Assembly (NCBI GenBank): GCA_014695175.1
Contig: JACJNV010000220.1
Coordinates: 1 to 56,498 of the forward strand
DNA: 56,498 nt
Source of the DNA: Microcoleus sp. FACHB-DQ6
Lineage (GTDB): Bacteria; Cyanobacteriota; Cyanobacteriia; Cyanobacteriales; Microcoleaceae
Reading direction: 5' to 3'
How positions within the stretch are numbered: the first letter of the stretch is position 1; each line of letters starts with the position of its first letter. Shown here in pieces: positions 52,351-56,498 of this stretch. The notes beneath the pieces are model-generated. The model made no database searches and was not told where the DNA came from. It worked only from the letters and a program-made list of their open reading frames with translations. A program made the position numbers and the translations under genes.

Positions 52351-52934
52351 GACTGTGGGCAATGGGGAATTGGTAATTGGTAATTGAGAATTGATATTGG
52401 GAATTGGAAGTTAATAGTTATTAATTGATATTTTTTTTGAGTGATTTTAAAAGTGGCGGTTGGGGAATTCAAAGGTTAAATTTTAGCACGGTCGGTATCG
52501 AAATTGCCCGATCGACTTTTATTGAGATTTCGCGACCCTCACATCAAGCACTCAAGCGTAGAAACCTGGTTTTATGCCTGGTTCCACGCTTGTATAGCAA
52601 CCGCCAATAGGGTGAGGACGTTGTTAATTGCTCAAACATTGTTTTTCTTGCCTAATGCCTTTGGTCGAATCCTATAGCCGGTTTCTCAGTTATTGTTGAG
52701 AATGGTGAGCGGGGCGTCAGGCGGGCCGGACTGGGGCGATGGAAAAAACAGACTGCGCCGCTGCTATACCGTCTTTTTTCGGGTTCTGGGGCCTAATTAT
52801 TTCATTACACACGATCGATCGAACGGATCGATCGGCGTTTCCAATTCGGTTACGAGATCAAAAAACTCAAAACTGATCGAGTTGCTGGGCGTTGTACGCG
52901 CCGGCTGTGGCGGCAATCTCAAAACTCCCTTGAT
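52351..52934. other. Intergenic region without a supported gene
   Basis: About 580 bases. 52367-52425 has AATTGGT/AATTGAG-type heptamer repeats. 52558-52590 has CCTGGTTTTATGCCTGGTTCC. 52810-52836 has CGATCGATCG-type palindromes. No coding sequence is recognised. Confidence 0.45.
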
Positions 52935-53414
52935 TCACCAGCGATAGCGGTAATTTTTAAAAGGAGCTCCCTCGATGGTGAGCAAGTCGATGGGATAAAT
53001 TGGAGCGCCGCTTGCCATATATTGAAACATTTCCCGAACTTCCTCTCCCCGCAACGACAACTGGTCTAATTCCTTGAGAGAATACCAGCCAGCGCACAAA
53101 GTATGCTCATCCGGCTTACTCTTGGGCGGCGTCTTATCTTGTGGACGAGCCACAAAAATGACTCGGAGGCGCACATTGCCCCTAGGCATCACTGTGTGCT
53201 CTACCCGGAGAATTCCCTCAACGATGATGGAAATGCCCGCTTCTTCGAGGGTATTACGCATAGCAGCTTCGAGCAAAGTCTCCCCTTTTTCCACTCGCCC
53301 TGCTGGGAGATACCACTGCTGCTCGTACTTGCGCTCTTGTACCAGTAGAAAACGGTCTTCTAAGTGAACGACAACTAGGGTAAAATACCATGTTTGAATC
53401 GGCTCGCGAGCCAT
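52935..53414 (-). CDS. Nudix hydrolase family protein with altered Nudix box
   Basis: The 159-residue Nudix-fold protein begins QTWYFTLVVVHLEDRFLLVQERK. The Nudix box (about 42-64) reads GRVEKGETLLEAAMRNTLEEAGI; the consensus REUXEE becomes R-N-T-L-E-E. The first Glu, a catalytic metal ligand in MutT, is Asn here, while the other two Glu remain. It may be weakly active or use another residue. These enzymes cleave nucleoside diphosphates linked to another moiety. PAGRVEKGETLL suggests the ADP-ribose/MutT branch, but the substrate is unknown. Confidence 0.8.
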   Translation of the reverse strand: MAREPIQTWYFTLVVVHLEDRFLLVQERKYEQQWYLPAGRVEKGETLLEAAMRNTLEEAGISIIVEGILRVEHTVMPRGNVRLRVIFVARPQDKTPPKSKPDEHTLCAGWYSLKELDQLSLRGEEVREMFQYMASGAPIYPIDLLTIEGAPFKNYRYRW

Positions 53415-53528
53415 AGAAGTAGATATTCCCTAAGCAAAAGGTTTAACGAGCGGCAGATGTTAGCAATCCAAAGGATGCTTCGGCAAGCGTCTTTGAACTT
53501 GAAAAACAGATCGTAGCACTCCGGCCGC

Positions 53529-53560
53529 AAAATCTAAAATCTAAAATCTAAAATCTAAAA
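53529..53560. repeat. (AAAATCT)n heptamer array before the lipase gene
   Basis: Four copies of the AAAATCT unit (same as at 43246 and 8748) end seven bases before the lipase start codon. The array occupies the place where a ribosome site would be expected. Confidence 0.65.
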
Positions 53561-53566
53561 TTGACA

Positions 53567-54268
53567 ATGCCATTACCAACCGTGATTTTACCAGGATATT
53601 TTGCTGCTGCTTCCGACTATCGCGAATTAGAAAAGTCTCTGGTCGATCGAGGTTTCCCAACAGTAACAGTGCCTCTGGGCAAGGGAGATTGGTTGCCGAC
53701 TTTTGGCGGGCGGTCGATGGTGCCAATTTTGCGACAGCTCGATCGCACGGTCAAACAAATGTTACAGCAATACGCCGTTCCCCAGATCAATCTCGTTGGT
53801 CATTCCGCCGGCGGCTGGATTTCTCGCATCTATTTGGGCGAAAAGCCTTACACGATTCACGGCGACGTGCTTGAGGACGCGGGTTTGTGGGAAGCTCACC
53901 CTTATGTGAATACTTTAATCACTTTAGGCACGCCGCACGTCTCTCAAGAGCGCTGGACGCGCAAAAATCTAGATTTTGTCAAAATTCACTATCCGGGGGC
54001 TTTTCACCCGCAGGTGCGCTACGTGTGCGCTGCTGGGAAGGCTGTTTTTGGCAAGCGCGGTTTAGGGACTTGGCTGGCTTATAAAAGTTACGAGTTGACT
54101 GTGGGGAAAGGTGAAACTTGGGGAGATGGAATTACGCCGGTGGAAGCTGCTGTTTTGGACGGGGCCGAAAATCTGGTGTTGGAGGGGGTTTGGCATTCGC
54201 CTCGTTCTCCGGGGAAGTGGTACGGTTCGGCGGAGGTTTTGCCGACTTGGATTGAATATTTGCGTTAG
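53567..54268 (+). CDS. Alpha/beta-hydrolase, putative lipase
   Basis: The 233-residue protein has the nucleophile elbow NLVGHSAGGWISRIYLG (Ser around residue 83), LGTPHVSQERW and a C-terminal His in VLEGVWHSPRSPGKWYGS. This agrees with a triacylglycerol lipase/esterase-type hydrolase. There is no signal peptide. Frames start with a TTG at 53561 and an ATG at 53567; the ATG was chosen. A heptamer repeat array sits immediately upstream and no SD is visible. The substrate is unknown. Confidence 0.8.
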   Translation: MPLPTVILPGYFAAASDYRELEKSLVDRGFPTVTVPLGKGDWLPTFGGRSMVPILRQLDRTVKQMLQQYAVPQINLVGHSAGGWISRIYLGEKPYTIHGDVLEDAGLWEAHPYVNTLITLGTPHVSQERWTRKNLDFVKIHYPGAFHPQVRYVCAAGKAVFGKRGLGTWLAYKSYELTVGKGETWGDGITPVEAAVLDGAENLVLEGVWHSPRSPGKWYGSAEVLPTWIEYLR

Positions 54269-55026
54269 AAACGAACCGCGAAGACGCGAAGGACGCGAAG
54301 GAAGAAGCAGAAGGTTTAAGGGAAGGATTTAGTTAAATATTTATATTAGGAGCGAGTTTAGTGCAACAAAACTCGCCCCCGCGATGCTATGCTTGCTTAA
54401 ATTTTTATAGCTAACTGAATACATTGAAAAATATTTTATGTGGCATTATCGGTAAGATTCCGAAGTCGCTGCGGACAACACAATCAAATTAGAGGTTGGC
54501 TGGGGTGGAATTGGGCGACAATGCTACTTTGCGCTTGGACGCTGATAATGAATTTCAGCCGGATGCTTTGTGGAGAATTGATGCCGGAGGTCGATCGCAA
54601 ATTAGGGATGATGATTATGTGCGATCGCACTCCGTAGAATCATCGCAGTCTTTGGTATTTGGTGTGAGGGGCGATCGCTCTTTTTTTACTCAGGCCTCGC
54701 TATCCGTACAATCATCGGATTGTTTGGTATTTGGTGTGAGGGGCGATCGCTCTTTATGCGTCATATCGTTTCCGGTTGCATCGGAATAATAAAATCGAGT
54801 CAACAGTTAACGCTCAACCATTCAGTTTTGCGACTCGCCCGTCAACATTCAACAGTCAACAGTCAACAGTCAACAGTCAACAATAATTCCGGTGCAACCG
54901 GAATTGATATCATGGGGCGATCGCTATTAGGGCAATCATCGCATTGGAATGGTAGAAATGGGTAAGATTGTGAGTGGAAAAAGAGGTTGGGTTTCATTGA
55001 ATCAACCCAACCTACCAGCTCATAAA
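54269..55026. other. Degenerate accessory region with repeats
   Basis: A 758-base stretch. It holds the Uma2 relic (54496-54620), two 50-bp direct repeats about 72 bp apart (54634-54683 and 54706-54755, each ending GTGAGGGGCGATCGCTCTTT) and five CAACAGT heptamers (54848-54882). No intact gene was found. Confidence 0.55.
54496..54620 (+). pseudogene. Relic of a Uma2 family gene
   Basis: One frame reads ELGDNATLRLDADNEFQPD followed by ALWRIDAGGRSQIRDDDYV, which matches the LGDNATVRLD-NEPQPDALL-RI...GG.SRI..DDYV core of the second common Uma2 type. It then runs into repeats and stops. The preceding 50 bases in another frame (ADNTIKL) look like the missing upstream part, so there is at least one frameshift. 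No start, no end: dead fragment. Confidence 0.6.
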
Positions 55027-55368
55027 TCAATCCTGCCTCGGTGATTTGTTCTTCTCCAATGTTCTTTGCTGCTCTCTTGCTGCCTCATCTTCCGGTTGAT
55101 ATATGCTCGATTTACCTGATGCGGTTAATCCCAGAAGTCCACCCAGTACCAATGCTGCTATTTCAAAATACTTTGAGCAAACAGGATTGTCTCTAAAAAT
55201 GATTTGGGGTTGAGTTCCAGCAGGTCTTGAAGTAACTGGGGGGTATTCTACTTGCACTACACAAATTTTATCACTCTTGAGAGTGATCGCAAGAGCACCA
55301 ATAATCACAACCAAAGCAATAATAGGACGCATCCCATTATGATCTAAGAACTTAATCAGCCCGTTCAT
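55027..55368 (-). CDS. Small membrane protein, unknown
   Basis: The 113-residue protein has two hydrophobic helices (about 15-31 IIALVVIIGALAITL and about 66-82 FEIAALVLGGLLGLTA). A loop of about 35 residues with two Cys (CVVQVEY, NPVCSKY) lies between them, and the charged tail is EDEAAREQQRTLEKNKS. The two Cys may pair if the loop faces the periplasm. No family is recognised. The frame is open to 55440, but ATG 55368 starts a more normal N-terminus (MNGLIKFLDHNG). It lies next to accessory relics. Confidence 0.6.
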   Translation of the reverse strand: MNGLIKFLDHNGMRPIIALVVIIGALAITLKSDKICVVQVEYPPVTSRPAGTQPQIIFRDNPVCSKYFEIAALVLGGLLGLTASGKSSIYQPEDEAAREQQRTLEKNKSPRQD

Positions 55369-55566
55369 ATCTTTACACCATGCCCTAATACTCAATATGC
55401 GACTTAATACACTATTACAGGGGTTAAACGTAAACGACAAGCGTTTAATCCCTCAATTTACTTTTTAATGTTTCTCGTATGGTTCTTAGAAATCAGGATA
55501 GTTTTTATAAAAAAAAGTTCAATTTTCTTCACAATTTGCAAAATTTTTACTCGGTTTAAATTTATT

Positions 55567-55584
55567 TTGTACAGTGTTGTACAA
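55567..55584. promoter_or_regulatory. TTGTAC palindrome in an AT-rich promoter region
   Basis: TTGTAC-AGTGTT-GTACAA is a 6+6 inverted repeat, also readable as a direct repeat of TTGTACA. It lies about 70 bases before the GTG of the NB-ARC-type relic, in an AT-rich stretch (55441-55620). It could be an operator or a relic of one. Confidence 0.35.
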
Positions 55585-55650
55585 TTTTGTTAAAAAGTGC
55601 TTTAATATACAAAATTCTCACATCTTGCTAGCCAGAGGAATCTTAAAGAA

Positions 55651-56173
55651 GTGTTAACCCTCCCCGGCCGAGCGCATAGTTTTCGAGAAAACAGGTCAGC
55701 ACCTTGACGATTTACAAGCAGTGGTACTGCGGGGAACTCTACAACGCGAGACATACAAAGAAATAGCGACAGACTTTGACTGTTCTGAAAGCCACATCAG
55801 GGAAATCAGCTCGGAATTATGGCAATTACTTTCAGACGAGTTTGGGGAAAAAGTCAGTAAATCGAATTTTCGCTCCACAATGGAGAGGTCACAAAACTCT
55901 AATGTTGTAAACTTTGCACAAGATGTTGTAGTGAGCAGTATTTTCAATATTTGCGGACAAGCTAGACACCCACCAGAACTACCAAACTCACAGCCACCAA
56001 GTCAGGAAACATCTAACTCAAAACAAATTAAAGCTCTACATCAAGATTTAAGCGAAATGCCGGAATTGGGTGATTTCTTCGATCGCACCCCCGAACTCAA
56101 CACCCTCACCAGATGGATTTTACAACCCACATTCCGCACCCCCAACTGGCACATACGCGGATTGAGGAGGTAA
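55651..56173 (+). pseudogene. N-terminus of an NB-ARC/WD40-type protein (frameshifted, truncated)
   Basis: A GTG at 55651 starts VLTLP. After one extra C in the CCCC run (55661-55675 region) the frame shifts to AERIVFEKTGQHLDDLQ, then VVLRGTLQRETYKEIATDF, SESHIREISSELWQLL and SKSNFRSTMERSQ. This is the winged-HTH N-terminus of large cyanobacterial NB-ARC-WD40 proteins. The linker ends at FFDRTPELNTLTRWIL, where the ATPase P-loop (GIGGIGKT) should begin. Instead it runs into RTPNWHIRGLRR and a stop. The ATPase and repeat parts are missing in the window. It is a relic of a conflict-type signalling gene. Confidence 0.7.
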
Positions 56174-56498
56174 AAGTGAATCATCCGAGATAATAATGAG
56201 TAAAAACACCCAAAAATTTGTGCAACTATCGCATCATGCAGTTAGGCATCCCTAAAAATTGACGTGAGGCCATGAATTAAATCTTCTTAACCCATAAAAC
56301 GTCAAAAATTAGACCATTAACAACTATTAATTGCCAGCATATCGCCCGCATTATGACAATAATACATCACTGCTGATTCAACACTTATTTAAATGTAAGT
56401 TAGTTTTATCAATCAATATTCAACTTCATTTCACAACAAGAAATAATAAGACCGACAGGTGACTGGAAACAAATTTAATATAGCCAACCGTTCCGATG
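56174..56498. other. AT-rich intergenic end of the window
   Basis: 325 bases with no gene, array or strong hairpin recognised. An AGGAGGTAAAAGTG sequence (56164-56177) looks like a ribosome site plus GTG, but the frame after it closes quickly. Confidence 0.4.

Overview
The window looks like the chromosome of a filamentous, Oscillatoriales/Microcoleus-type cyanobacterium. The signs are: many HIP1 octamers (GCGATCGC) in coding and non-coding DNA, short heptamer tandem repeats between genes, an XisH/XisI pair, an AAA-like/WD40 protein, type IV pilin-like G/H proteins, a type 2 IPP isomerase, and cyanobacterial-type SSB and ManC-like proteins. The species cannot be named from the sequence alone. 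No tRNA, rRNA or CRISPR array was found.

Layout. 1-1.6 kb: accessory edge with an IS630-type transposase N-terminus, a damaged Uma2 gene and xisH-xisI. 1.7-8.7 kb: a PaaK-like adenylating enzyme, a membrane Ser/Thr kinase and two response regulators (REC-EAL and REC-LuxR). 8.9-24.5 kb: mostly housekeeping genes. These are a pentapeptide-repeat protein, pgk, a Usp, the ribosome-assembly GTPase, a MOSC protein, an exported beta-carbonic anhydrase, a GT2-TPR protein, sppA, fni, an SDR, the glutathione-dependent formaldehyde pathway (frmA and fghA), ilvE and a Lin0512 protein. 24.7-31.2 kb: a 36-residue membrane ORF, two secreted low-complexity proteins, ChaB, a membrane protein, a methyltransferase and a haem-oxygenase-like diiron protein.

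31.3-43.1 kb is the most unusual part. Two AAA-like (PF14516-type) ATPases are interleaved with five type IV pilin-like G/H paralogues that have lost the prepilin signature. On the minus strand run HTH-TIR-like-AAA ATPase, pilin-like B, pilin-like A, a sterol-desaturase-type hydroxylase and a rhodanese. Divergently on the plus strand run NfeD-like, a truncated Band-7 protein, pilin-like C, D and E, and an AAA-TM-WD40 protein. Both pilin arrays grew by tandem duplication, and both left stubs of the neighbouring ATPase gene between the copies: its 3' end on the minus strand and its 5' end on the plus strand. An 11-bp iteron (TCATCGACTTT) occurs in front of the HTH-TIR-AAA gene and upstream of both minus-strand pilin genes. 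I propose this as a candidate uncharacterised envelope-sensing or conflict system; its function is inference.

43.3-54.3 kb: a K+ channel with an atypical filter, a DM13-like protein, ssb, a ManC/phosphomannomutase-like fusion, a small protein with a methyltransferase, a TonB-like proline-rich protein, a Nudix protein and a lipase. 54.3-56.5 kb: decayed accessory DNA with a Uma2 relic, a small membrane protein and a frameshifted, truncated N-terminus of an NB-ARC/WD40-type protein.
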